Made by a program: the position numbers and the translations under genes. From Bradyrhizobium neotropicale (lineage in GTDB: Bacteria > Pseudomonadota > Alphaproteobacteria > Rhizobiales > Xanthobacteraceae), in assembly GCF_001641695.1 (NCBI RefSeq), contig NZ_LSEF01000089.1, forward strand, positions 76,395 through 140,394: 64,000 nucleotides of DNA, written 5' to 3'. Under the pieces are notes generated by a model. That model did not search any database, was not told the DNA's origin, and was given only the letters and a program-made list of their open reading frames with translations. Shown piece by piece: positions 16,651 through 24,151 of the stretch (its first letter is position 1; each line of letters starts with the position of its first letter).

Positions 16651-17372
16651 ATGCGTTCGCTCTGCATCTGCCAGAAAGGCGCGGGCTTTCCCGCTGGACG
16701 TTGGCCGGTCTGACGATCCTGATCGCGCACGCAGCAGTCGTGACAGTGGTTGCGCTATGGTATGCCCGCAGACCAGTGGAACCGAACATTCTTCCAGCCA
16801 TCGCAGTAACACTTGCACCGGTCGAAGCCAGTTCGCCGCAGGTTCAGAACCAGGACATCGCGGTCGGGCCGACCATGCAACAGGCGGAGGACGCGCCGAT
16901 AGAGCCTCCCAAGGTCGAGGACAAGCCATTGGAGCAGGTGATACAACCGCCGTCGCCGCCACAACAGGCCGAGGTCACGCTGCCGCAGACCGAGCCGAAA
17001 GAAGTGGAAAAGCCGAAGCCGCAAGAGCAGCCTCCCGCGCCGGAAACACGGGCGCCGCCGAAGACGGAGCATGTCGGTCAATTCACTCAAGCCGGCTCCA
17101 ATGCCTACAACGCGCTGGTGTTTGGGCACCTGCAGCGCTTCAAGCGCTATCCATCGTCGGCGCGAGGGGCACAGGGCACAGTGGTGGTGAGATTCGTCCT
17201 GAACCGCGCGGGCGCGGTGATGGAGAGCGCAGTGACGAAATCTTCAGGCAATGGCGTGCTCGATCGCGAGGCGCTCGAAATCCTGCGCCGCGCCAGTCCC
17301 TTCCCGCCATTTCCGGCGGCGAAACCCGGGTCTCAGGATAGCTACATCGCACCGGTGAATTTCGCGCGGTAG
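16647..17372 (+). CDS. tonB: TonB energy-transducing protein
   Basis: A 241-residue TonB: an N-terminal membrane anchor (LTILIAHAAVVTVVALWYA), a long Pro/Glu/Lys-rich periplasm-spanning region (residues 60-140), and a C-terminal domain with YPSSARGAQGTVVVRFVLNR and SGNGVLDREALEILRRASPF, the TonB_C signature. It completes the operon, which therefore encodes everything needed to drive its own receptor. Confidence 0.93.
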   Translation: MNAFALHLPERRGLSRWTLAGLTILIAHAAVVTVVALWYARRPVEPNILPAIAVTLAPVEASSPQVQNQDIAVGPTMQQAEDAPIEPPKVEDKPLEQVIQPPSPPQQAEVTLPQTEPKEVEKPKPQEQPPAPETRAPPKTEHVGQFTQAGSNAYNALVFGHLQRFKRYPSSARGAQGTVVVRFVLNRAGAVMESAVTKSSGNGVLDREALEILRRASPFPPFPAAKPGSQDSYIAPVNFAR

Positions 17373-17455
17373 CTCGAACACGGGCCTTCCTCTTCGACAG
17401 CGCAGCCATGCCCATTAGCTCGACCATCTCCTTCGCGAACGCCCTCCTCGGCGCT

Positions 17456-17590
17456 GATCGAATAGGTTGCGCGTCTGCCCCACAGAACGCCCTCTCCGGG
17501 GCAGGTCGATTAGGTTGCCCCCATGCCCATAGGACGCTCCCTTCGGCGATGATCGAATAGGTTGCCCATTCGCCCATACAGAACGCCCCA
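17456..17590 (+). repeat. About 47-bp degenerate tandem repeats
   Basis: The motif (G)ATCGAATAGGTTGC recurs at 17456-17470, 17504-17518 (one variant base pair) and 17551-17565, at 48- and 47-bp spacing. Units also share a following CCCATA/CCCCACAGAACGC-type segment. No open frame uses them. The iteron-like spacing recalls replication or transfer origins, but this is inference. Confidence 0.55.
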
Positions 17591-17592
17591 CT

Positions 17593-17735
17593 CACTCTCG
17601 CAGGTGACAGCTCTAGGCCGGTCTGGTCTCCGGCTGATCGACATTTTCAAGGCGAGAGTGACGGTGTGTGGTCGCTCCTGCCGAGGACAGCTCTCGGTCG
17701 GCCTTGGTCTGCCCGGCTGACGACATCCTCGGTAG
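17593..17735. ncRNA. Two tandem structurally related hairpins
   Basis: Hairpin 1 (17593-17660): outer stem CACTCTCGC/GCGAGAGTG, inner stem GCCGG/CCGGC around TCTGGTCT. Hairpin 2 (17678-17735): outer stem CTGCCGAGGA/TCCTCGGTAG, inner stem GTCGG/CCGGC around CCTTGGTCTGC. Both share ACAGCTCT on the 5' side and CGACAT on the 3' side, while the outer stems differ in sequence yet still pair. Preserved pairing with changed bases suggests a selected RNA or DNA structure. The strand is not known. Confidence 0.5.
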
Positions 17736-17972
17736 GGGCCCTTCCCTCTCCCCATCTCGCCAAGCCCTTCACTAAGCGCCGAGCAGCACGTCAAGCATGC
17801 TCCTGGCTCCCATTGCACCGGGTGCGACAGGGAATGCGAGGGCATGTTGCCCGACGCAAATCACCATCGTGAAGGGTTTGGCCGGATCGGTCACCATTCA
17901 ATCACACACACTCCAAAGCTGCGGATCAAAGACCGTCATTCATTTTCGGGGTGTTTAGTTCATGGGTAATGC

Positions 17973-18716
17973 TTGGTCCACCCCGCGCGGAGCTGCCAAG
18001 CCACTGAAGCTACCACTTCAGATGCACCTCAGCATTCCCAAGATCAGCCACCCCAGAGTTCCCCGATCAACTTCCAAAGGCCAAATGGGATCGCACTGCT
18101 TATGCTTTACGTCCAAGAAACTCTTGACCGCCAGACTGGACTGCTCGCCACCAACACCGTTGGCGAATACGTCACCGTCACTGAACTCGGTGACAAGTAC
18201 CGAGTTGGGCCGCGGCGTGCCCGCGCGATCCTCCATCACATGGGTGTTCTCGCTGCCGAAGGGCGGCGTTATCGCTTGCCCCGAGCGTTCGTTGAACGTG
18301 GCCTTGGCTTTCGCCACGACACCCCAAGATCGGGCTACCCGTTCGACGTTCTGTCTCCGAAGTGCCAAGCTCTAATCGCTGAAGCGTGGGATGACACAGT
18401 TGCTAGCCTCGATAGCGAGGCCGACCCGACGATGCATCGTGCCAAGGCAGCGCTTGATGCATTCCGCTCGACCCGCCGTCGTGAGCTGAGCACACAGGAG
18501 GCGGTGTGTTGGCTGTGCGACAATTATCCCCGCCTCCTCCATCGTCAGATTGCGGACATCCTCGGTGTCACCGCTCAGCTAGTCTCGAAGTTCACCAAGC
18601 TACGAGCCAAGCAGATCAACATCGCCCGCACGACACAGGCGCGGCCCATTCCAACAGTGACCGCCGACCGCAAAGATCACAACATGAAAAGACCAACTCC
18701 GAAAGCAGACCAATGA
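17973..18716 (+). CDS. Helix-turn-helix DNA-binding protein of the island
   Basis: A 247-residue protein (from a TTG; an internal ATG at 18102 giving 204 residues is an equally good start). Residues 66-110 look like a winged helix (TVTELGDKYRVGPRRARAIL, then GRRYRLPRAFVERGL), and residues 175-215 like a second helix-turn-helix (RQIADILGVTAQLVSKFTKL). It is first in a tight run of five genes and overlaps the next by 4 bp. It may regulate or replicate the element; the family is not recognised. Confidence 0.6.
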   Translation: MVHPARSCQATEATTSDAPQHSQDQPPQSSPINFQRPNGIALLMLYVQETLDRQTGLLATNTVGEYVTVTELGDKYRVGPRRARAILHHMGVLAAEGRRYRLPRAFVERGLGFRHDTPRSGYPFDVLSPKCQALIAEAWDDTVASLDSEADPTMHRAKAALDAFRSTRRRELSTQEAVCWLCDNYPRLLHRQIADILGVTAQLVSKFTKLRAKQINIARTTQARPIPTVTADRKDHNMKRPTPKADQ

Positions 18717-18877
18717 ATCCCGACGAAATCCAGATCACCGCGATCATCATCGAGCCGACTGTGGTCAATGACACTGGCAAGTTTACCGCAAACGATGACA
18801 GGCAAACCAAGCGGTTTGTCGCTGTCGATCAACCTGACGGCTCGGTAGAGATCATCACCGAGGTCATCTTGGAGTGA
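18713..18877 (+). CDS. Small acidic protein translationally coupled to the HTH gene
   Basis: A 54-residue acidic protein (MNPDEIQITAIIIEPTVVN at the start, EIITEVILE at the end). Its ATG overlaps the stop of the HTH gene (ATGA), supporting coupled translation. It is beta-rich in character and has no known family. Confidence 0.5.
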   Translation: MNPDEIQITAIIIEPTVVNDTGKFTANDDRQTKRFVAVDQPDGSVEIITEVILE

Positions 18878-19019
18878 TCACCAATCACCTAGCGAGTATT
18901 CGGTGTGAGCACCTCGCCGTTCTGATCTTGATCATCGCAATATCAGCACAGCCGCTGTTGTCAGCGCTGTGATCTTCAATCCTCAAGACCACCCAAGACC
19001 GACTGAAAGAACAGACCAA

Positions 19020-20009
19020 ATGTCTATTGCTTCTGACCGCGACGACCTCCAGCAGGCGTCAGTCTACACGAACAACAATCTCCAAGGCACTCCGGCGTCC
19101 CGTGAGCGGGCTACTCTCGATGCCCTAGCGGCGCACCAGCAGTCCCTGAAGGACCTTGCAGCGGCCCAGCGTGCATCCGAGGAAGCCGCCCGTTCATCGT
19201 CGTCCTCAATGATGAGGACCAACACCGCGAGCAACGCGTCGATCACCATGTCGCAGGGCAAGGCGTCAATTGTCTCTGGCAGCCCGCACCGTGCCACCGC
19301 CGCTTCCTCTCCGCGTCCGGGGATGGTCACCGTCAACGGCATCACCACGACCATCGAAGCAGCCAAGGCAGCCGGTCTCATCTCCCAGGACTACCAACCG
19401 GGTTTTAGCACTGGGGTCGCCGCTGCCCCGCAGTCTATTCAGCAGCAGCCGCAGGTTCAGCAGCAGCAATATCAGAGCAACGACGATAGCACCATCAAGG
19501 CCACGGCAGAGCAGGCAAAGGCAATCAACGCTTCGACGGCTGCGATTGAGCAGGCTAACGACGCTATCGGCAACTTCGCCGTATCGTCCCTGCTTGAAGA
19601 TGCCGTCGTGTCGGGTGACATCCCGACCACGCCGCCTAGGGGCGTCAGCGCTGAGCAGGTGTCGGCCGTTGTCGCTGGCTTCGAGGCTCAGGCCAACGCC
19701 GTACTGTCCGAGACCGGCGCCTCCGTTTCGCTCCTCAACAATATGCTCAACGAGAGCGAGCTTCGGGCCGCCCGCCTCGCCACCTACCGTGGCAATGATC
19801 GGGAACTGCGGGACCTCGGCAACAAGGCGATGGACCGACTGGCGAAGCTGCCAAACGATCCAGCCCTATTCAAGGCCATGACGGCCGACTGGCACGACAT
19901 CCAGATCACGCGCGGCAAGGACGGAGACACGCTTGTCAAAGCCCCCGGTTGGCCCAAGTCCATGTCGTGGTCAGCAGCAGTGAAGCAGCGTCTGATCACT
20001 CCGGGCTAA
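19020..20009 (+). CDS. Phage-like hypothetical protein
   Basis: A 329-residue protein, Ala/Gln/Ser-rich with a polyglutamine-like stretch near residue 140 (QSIQQQPQVQQQQYQ), predicted mostly helical and partly disordered, with no signal peptide. The composition resembles scaffold- or minor-structural-type phage proteins, but no domain is recognised. ATG 19020 follows the promoter-like gap after the small acidic gene; two small genes follow at 7- and 8-bp spacing. Confidence 0.5.
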   Translation: MSIASDRDDLQQASVYTNNNLQGTPASRERATLDALAAHQQSLKDLAAAQRASEEAARSSSSSMMRTNTASNASITMSQGKASIVSGSPHRATAASSPRPGMVTVNGITTTIEAAKAAGLISQDYQPGFSTGVAAAPQSIQQQPQVQQQQYQSNDDSTIKATAEQAKAINASTAAIEQANDAIGNFAVSSLLEDAVVSGDIPTTPPRGVSAEQVSAVVAGFEAQANAVLSETGASVSLLNNMLNESELRAARLATYRGNDRELRDLGNKAMDRLAKLPNDPALFKAMTADWHDIQITRGKDGDTLVKAPGWPKSMSWSAAVKQRLITPG

Positions 20010-20016
20010 CCAACCA

Positions 20017-20247
20017 ATGAGCAAGCCAGCCAAGCGGCACGCTCCGGGCGCTTCGACTGAACTGCCTGACGCACTGACAAAGCATCTCGACTGGCTTGCT
20101 GACGCTATACTGAAAGGAGCCGGGAAATTACCGCCCGGCTACAATCGCGGCAACATCAGAGCCATGCTCCGTGGAATGGCAAAGCGCAGCGTCGACGCCA
20201 ACGGACCCGACCTACCACCCGACACATTCATCAATTCATCCTCGTAA
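20017..20247 (+). CDS. Small hypothetical protein of the phage-like run
   Basis: A 76-residue basic protein (HLDWLADAILKGAGKLPPGY in the middle), 7 bp after the preceding gene and 8 bp before the next. The close spacing on the same strand supports an operon. The function is unknown. Confidence 0.5.
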   Translation: MSKPAKRHAPGASTELPDALTKHLDWLADAILKGAGKLPPGYNRGNIRAMLRGMAKRSVDANGPDLPPDTFINSSS

Positions 20248-20255
20248 GGAAGATC

Positions 20256-20660
20256 ATGGACACTTCAACTACTCCTCTGGCCTCCGCGATCCTCGCCGCG
20301 AAGGCTGCGAGGCAGGAGCATCGACGTGAGCGTATGCGCAAGAACGCGAAAGCGCTCTATTGGCGGACGCTTGAAACCGACCCTCGGAAGGCGATGCTGC
20401 AAAACGCTCAGCGAGCAGCCCGCCGCTTCAGCATTCCCATTGACATCACGGTAGACGACATCGTGATCCCGGCCCGCTGCCCCGCCTTCGACATCCAGCT
20501 AGAGCGGTCGAATGGCGTTGCGGGAGAAGCCTCCCCGTCCATCGTTCGGATTGAGCCGGAGCTTGGCTACGTGAAAGGTAACGTCATCGTCGTGTCAGCC
20601 AAGGCGGCGCGTGACGTGCTGGCTCGAACGCTGCTCTTCAAGGCATTGCGGGCGAACTGA
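20256..20660 (+). CDS. HNH/endonuclease-VII-like phage protein, possibly degenerate
   Basis: A 134-residue protein with a basic helical N-terminus and a C-terminal pattern seen in phage endonuclease-VII/HNH-like proteins: DITVDDIVIPARCPAFDIQL, then PSIVRIEPELGYVKGNVIVVS. In active relatives the segment reads PSxDRI..GYVxGNV; here the Asp is Val, and the Zn ligands are reduced to one evident Cys, so activity may be lost. A good AGGAAG ribosome site precedes the ATG. Confidence 0.55.
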   Translation: MDTSTTPLASAILAAKAARQEHRRERMRKNAKALYWRTLETDPRKAMLQNAQRAARRFSIPIDITVDDIVIPARCPAFDIQLERSNGVAGEASPSIVRIEPELGYVKGNVIVVSAKAARDVLARTLLFKALRAN

Positions 20661-21024
20661 AAGCTCAGCCCCAGAGCAACTCATTCGCCTGAAAAGCCCC
20701 GGATAGTCTGCGCAAATTTGCGAAACGGTGTTTGAGAGGGTAGCGGTCAGCTTCTTCCCCCTGGGGGTGGGGTCCGATCCAAAACGTTTCGTCTGTCGGA
20801 CCCTTCCTGCACGAGCGAACCCCGCCCTCAACATGTTCGCTTGCCCCTGAACTCTGCTCCCACGCGCCTGCACTCAACTGAGCAATTAGGACGGGGGGCA
20901 TGCTCTTCCATCGTTGCGGCTCTGCGTCAGCATGCCGCCATGATCAGCGCTGGAAGCTGCTTGTCCCATAGAGTGCCAGTCTTTACAACTTAGTCAACGT
21001 TCGTTGATTGAGATGTAAGGGGCG
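20661..21024. promoter_or_regulatory. Intergenic region with two inverted repeats before the recombinase
   Basis: It contains the perfect palindrome CGCAAATTTGCG (20711-20722) and the inverted pair GGGTCCGA (20770-20777) / TCGGACCC (20796-20803) with an 18-nt loop. Close to the recombinase start is CAACGTTCGTTG (20996-21007), another short palindrome. These may be recombinase or regulator sites. No gene is supported. Confidence 0.45.
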
Positions 21025-21708
21025 ATGTCGATGGCTGAGGGTGTGTTCGTGGCGTACTGCCGGGTTTCAACGGCAAGGCAGGGCAAGTCAGGGCTTGGTC
21101 TCGAAGCGCAGCGCGAAGCAGTGAGGAGCTACCTCGACGGAGGTCAGTGGTCGCTCGTGGCGGAGTTCACCGAGGTCGAGAGCGGCAAGAAAGGTGATCG
21201 CCCCGAACTGGCGAAGGCGCTGCAGGCATGCCGCGTCTACGGTGCCAAGCTGGTCATTGCGAAGCTGGATCGGCTGTCCCGTGATGCGCACTTCCTGCTT
21301 GGGTTGGAGAAGGCGGGCGTTGACTTCGTGGCGGCAGACATGCCTCACGCCAACCGCTTGACTGTGGGCATCATGGCGATGGTGGCCGACGAAGAGCGGC
21401 GGATGATCTCGCAGCGGACCAAGGCCGCACTGGCAGCAGCGAAGAAGCGCGGCGTGAAGTTGGGCGGCGACCGAGGTGCTCGATTGTCTCGCACTGCCCG
21501 GAAGGCGGGTCGCGATGCTCAGACCGCACGGGCGAACGAAAGAGCGGCGGACCTCGCCCACGTCATTCGCGACCTTGAGCGAACGGGAGTGACATCTCTC
21601 AGCGGCATGGCGCGGGCACTTACGGAGCGCCGCATCCCCACCCCGCGCGGCGGAAGTGAGTGGACAGCCACACAAGTTGCTCGGGTAACGGTGCGACTCA
21701 CCGTATAA
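21025..21708 (+). CDS. Serine recombinase (resolvase/invertase family)
   Basis: A 227-residue small serine recombinase. It has the catalytic Ser15 in AYCRVSTARQG, the GLGLEAQREAV turn, KLVIAKLDRLSRD (catalytic Arg region), MAMVADEERRMISQRTKAAL, and a C-terminal helix-turn-helix (GVTSLSGMARALTERRIPTP, then WTATQVARV). It is too short to be a large serine integrase. The start may be ATG 21025 or 21031; the AAGGGG ribosome site fits the second better. It lies just before the repeat/reverse-transcriptase block and may act on sites in the island. Confidence 0.88.
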   Translation: MSMAEGVFVAYCRVSTARQGKSGLGLEAQREAVRSYLDGGQWSLVAEFTEVESGKKGDRPELAKALQACRVYGAKLVIAKLDRLSRDAHFLLGLEKAGVDFVAADMPHANRLTVGIMAMVADEERRMISQRTKAALAAAKKRGVKLGGDRGARLSRTARKAGRDAQTARANERAADLAHVIRDLERTGVTSLSGMARALTERRIPTPRGGSEWTATQVARVTVRLTV

Positions 21709-21843
21709 ACTCATCTTTCTTCGCCAATCAGTGTTTTTGGCAAGCGCTAAAAGCCGCCCATCCACATGATGTGGGGATTTTCTTCCCGACTACCCCCACG
21801 ATCTTGTGGCTCGGAACCGACTCACCTATAACGCGAACATCTT

Positions 21844-21982
21844 GTCCACTCGCTTCTGGGGGCCGGGCTCGATCTGAGCGTCGGTTGTTCCGGGGGTGAG
21901 GTCCGTGTGGCTGTTGCTACATCGGATCAGGTCGCACCCGAGGGATGCACACTGCGCCTTCGGAGCCTTGGGGATCGGACTT
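21844..21982 (+). repeat. 139-bp direct repeat, copy 1
   Basis: This is identical to 22210-22348 except for one base (T at 21906, G at 22272). It begins GTCCACTCGCTTCTGGGGGC and ends GGGGATCGGACTT. It contains a hairpin (CCGAGGG with CCTTCGG, one G-U pair). No credible gene lies inside. Confidence 0.95.
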
Positions 21983-22367
21983 CGCCCTCGGCGGGTTGGA
22001 AGCTGACCGTAGCCCTCACCATTACGGGGACCTATCGGACGGTTGGCAGCTTTTCTTTCTCCGTCGGCGTGGAGGGTCGCGGGCAGCTCTTGACCGGCAC
22101 CGCCAAAAAGGTAGGCGGACCTCGAAGGAGCGCGCCAGATGACCAAGACATGCAAAAACGTGCCAGTCGATCGGCACTCGCTACGGCTGCGGCGTGCTTC
22201 GCAGCATTGGTCCACTCGCTTCTGGGGGCCGGGCTCGATCTGAGCGTCGGTTGTTCCGGGGGTGAGGTCCGGGTGGCTGTTGCTACATCGGATCAGGTCG
22301 CACCCGAGGGATGCACACTGCGCCTTCGGAGCCTTGGGGATCGGACTTAGAGCTTTGGCCGAGGGCG
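21983..22367 (+). ncRNA. Candidate reverse-transcriptase-associated noncoding RNA
   Basis: The region from the first 10-bp arm (CGCCCTCGGC) to its complement (22358-22367) lies directly upstream of the reverse transcriptase and includes repeat copy 2. Many defence-type reverse transcriptases use an upstream structured RNA. The position, pairing arms and lack of a good open frame make this region a candidate, but nothing in it is specific to a known RNA class. Confidence 0.35.
22210..22348 (+). repeat. 139-bp direct repeat, copy 2
   Basis: The second copy lies 366 bp downstream of copy 1 and ends 55 bp before the reverse transcriptase start. Just after the copies, CGCCCTCGGC (21983-21992) and GCCGAGGGCG (22358-22367) are perfect 10-bp complements, so they could pair and enclose a transcript of about 385 nt. 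Confidence 0.95.
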
Positions 22368-22403
22368 GGCGCACTGATAGGCCCTCACACCACAGGCGTG
22401 CAG

Positions 22404-23771
22404 ATGGTCGATGACCTCTACAAGAGACTCCGGTCCCGAGAGGTCCTTCATCGGTCGTGGGCGGCTGTGAAGCAGAGCGGGCTCGCGTCGCCCAGCGAGA
22501 CAACGGTGACCGCCATCAGGCGCTACGATGAGACGTGGCTGAGCAATCTTGAACAGATCGGCAAGCGGCTTCGTGGCAACACGTTTCGCTTCGACGGAGA
22601 AGAAGGCCTCACGATCCCCAAGGGGAAAGGCAAAGGTCTTCGCCCGGTCGTCATGGCTCCGATCGCCAACCGGATCGTACGTCGAGCCATTCTCGAAGTG
22701 CTGCAGGGCTACGGCTGCGACAGTTCGCGAAAGACTTGGCACGGCGTTCCTGCTGTCAGGCAGATTATGGAAACGAGAACCAGCGTGGGGGGCATCAAGG
22801 ATCGAGGTGTTCCTCATGGCTTGTCGTTGATTGATGAAGCCGTCCGCAGTGGCAAAACTTCGTTCGTAAGGTCTGACATCAAGAACTTTTTTACGCGCAT
22901 TCCGCTGCCGGAGGTGAATGCGTTCATCGCCGAGGCCGTCGCTGATCGAGCATTCGCAGATATTTTCAAGGCGGCGCTTACCACCAACCTAACCAACAGG
23001 GCGCAGTTGGAGGAGCGCAAGCACTTCAAGTTATTCCCCGACGATGATGTAGGCGTGGCTCAGGGCTCGGCCCTCTCTGCTCTTGCAGCAAACATTGCTC
23101 TTCGCTCGTTCGACAAGCGGATGAACGACCGGGGGATCGTTTGCGTTCGCTACATCGACGACTTCATTATGCTTGGCGCATCGCCTGCCAAGGTTCGAGC
23201 CGCATACGTCGCAGCGCGTGAGCACTTGGCGCTGATGGGCATGGATGTCTACGACCGAACCGACGACGCCGCTCGACACGCTGGAAAGTTTGATGAAGGT
23301 AACATCTACAGTGGCACCGATGTGCTCGGCTACAAAGTTTCAGAAACTTCCCGACAGCCTTCCGCAGCGGCCATCCAGGCTTTCAGGAAGAAGTGCGACG
23401 TCATTGTCGAACAGGCAAAGAAGCAGATGAGCCTTGCAGCATCGGGGCAGTCTCCGCCTAATGGGCAGGGTTACCATCAAGCCATGGTGATGCTGCACAA
23501 GACAGTAAGGGGATGGTCGCAGGCGTTCCGCCACACTACGGCGACACAGGTCTTTCAATCCCTCGACCGGGAGATCGACCGGCGCATCGAAGACATGAGG
23601 GCATTCGCGCTCACCCTGACACAGGGAGCCACCGCGCAATCACGACGACGCGTTATGGGCATCCAGCTCCTCGGCGAGACGCCTTCGCATCCCCTCCCCA
23701 TCATCCCCGCACAACAACGGCACATTCCCGAACGGGATGACGATCTGGGAGACATGGCACCAGCCGCCTGA
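22404..23771 (+). CDS. Reverse transcriptase, unclassified defence-type candidate
   Basis: A 455-residue reverse transcriptase. It shows GLRPVVMAPIANRIVRRAIL (79-97, motif 1-2 region), motif A SDIKNFF (157-163, Asp158), motif B VAQGSALSALAANI (218-231), motif C YIDDF (250-254) and the VLGY turn (307-310), then a C-terminal helical thumb and tail. There is no maturase X or HNH domain, so it is not a complete group II intron enzyme; it has no NAxxH or VTG retron signatures; and motif B keeps QG, unlike diversity-generating elements. This leaves the unknown-group/DRT type. The start is ATG 22404; the longer frame begins inside repeat 2. Confidence 0.85.
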   Translation: MVDDLYKRLRSREVLHRSWAAVKQSGLASPSETTVTAIRRYDETWLSNLEQIGKRLRGNTFRFDGEEGLTIPKGKGKGLRPVVMAPIANRIVRRAILEVLQGYGCDSSRKTWHGVPAVRQIMETRTSVGGIKDRGVPHGLSLIDEAVRSGKTSFVRSDIKNFFTRIPLPEVNAFIAEAVADRAFADIFKAALTTNLTNRAQLEERKHFKLFPDDDVGVAQGSALSALAANIALRSFDKRMNDRGIVCVRYIDDFIMLGASPAKVRAAYVAAREHLALMGMDVYDRTDDAARHAGKFDEGNIYSGTDVLGYKVSETSRQPSAAAIQAFRKKCDVIVEQAKKQMSLAASGQSPPNGQGYHQAMVMLHKTVRGWSQAFRHTTATQVFQSLDREIDRRIEDMRAFALTLTQGATAQSRRRVMGIQLLGETPSHPLPIIPAQQRHIPERDDDLGDMAPAA

Positions 23772-23914
23772 CTCCAGAGCCTCCGACTTTCCAACCAAGC
23801 TCCCCCCGTACAAGGGTCCGATCCGGCCTTTCGCTCACGGCAGCTCGACACAATCGAACGAGTCACCTAAACGCCGCACCAGAGGCGGTACGTTCTTTAC
23901 CGGCGATTAGGAAC

Positions 23915-23944
23915 TTTACAGGAACGTAAGCCGTTCGCTATGAT
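23915..23944 (+). promoter_or_regulatory. Sigma70-type promoter of the Fic module
   Basis: TTTACA (23915-23920) and TATGAT (23939-23944) are separated by 18 bp, close to consensus. Transcription would start near 23951, giving a short leader to the ATG at 23970. The earlier in-frame ATG at 23940 overlaps the -10 box and so cannot be the real start. Confidence 0.65.
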
Positions 23945-23969
23945 TGCCTCTGATGCGGGGAGTGGCTCG

Positions 23970-24143
23970 ATGACTAATGATCTGAAGGAACTTATTGAGC
24001 GGGCTCGCCAGATTGAGATGACGCCTGACCAACTGGGCGAACAGCGCCGGAGCTTTGCCTACGGCAACACTCACATCGAGAACGATCGGATCACTCGCGA
24101 GATGGTCGCCGCACTCGACAAGAAGCTCCACTCGGGCGAGTAG
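23970..24143 (+). CDS. Small Fic-associated antitoxin
   Basis: A 57-residue helical protein directly upstream of the Fic gene. Residues 31-43 read YGNTHIENDRITR. Its I36-E37-N38 resembles the Fic inhibitory motif [S/T]xxxE[G/N], in which the Glu blocks ATP gamma-phosphate placement, but position 33 is Asn rather than Ser/Thr. This is the class I arrangement (antitoxin as a separate protein, as in VbhA). GGGGAG lies 9 bp before the ATG. An 8-bp gap to fic supports coexpression. Confidence 0.68.
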   Translation: MTNDLKELIERARQIEMTPDQLGEQRRSFAYGNTHIENDRITREMVAALDKKLHSGE

Positions 24144-24151
24144 GAGCAATC

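Noticed and set aside
17456-17590. CRISPR array
   Set aside because: The repeated words are short, degenerate and not separated by unique spacers of constant length, and no cas gene is nearby.
21844-22348. Diversity-generating retroelement (template and variable repeat)
   Set aside because: The only difference between the copies is T/G rather than changes at A positions, the repeat is not at the end of a target gene, and the RT has QG in motif B rather than the DGR pattern.
21907-22350. A 147-codon frame within the repeat region
   Set aside because: It exists because the 139-bp repeat is open in that frame; GTG start without ribosome site, no domain, and the repeat is better read as noncoding.
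21983-23771. Classical retron (msr-msd plus RT)
   Set aside because: The 10-bp complementary arms are suggestive, but the RT lacks the NAxxH and VTG retron signatures, and no clear msr/msd fold with the branching G was found.
22404-23771. Group II intron-encoded protein
   Set aside because: No maturase X or HNH region, and no domain V/VI-type RNA structure was seen after the gene.
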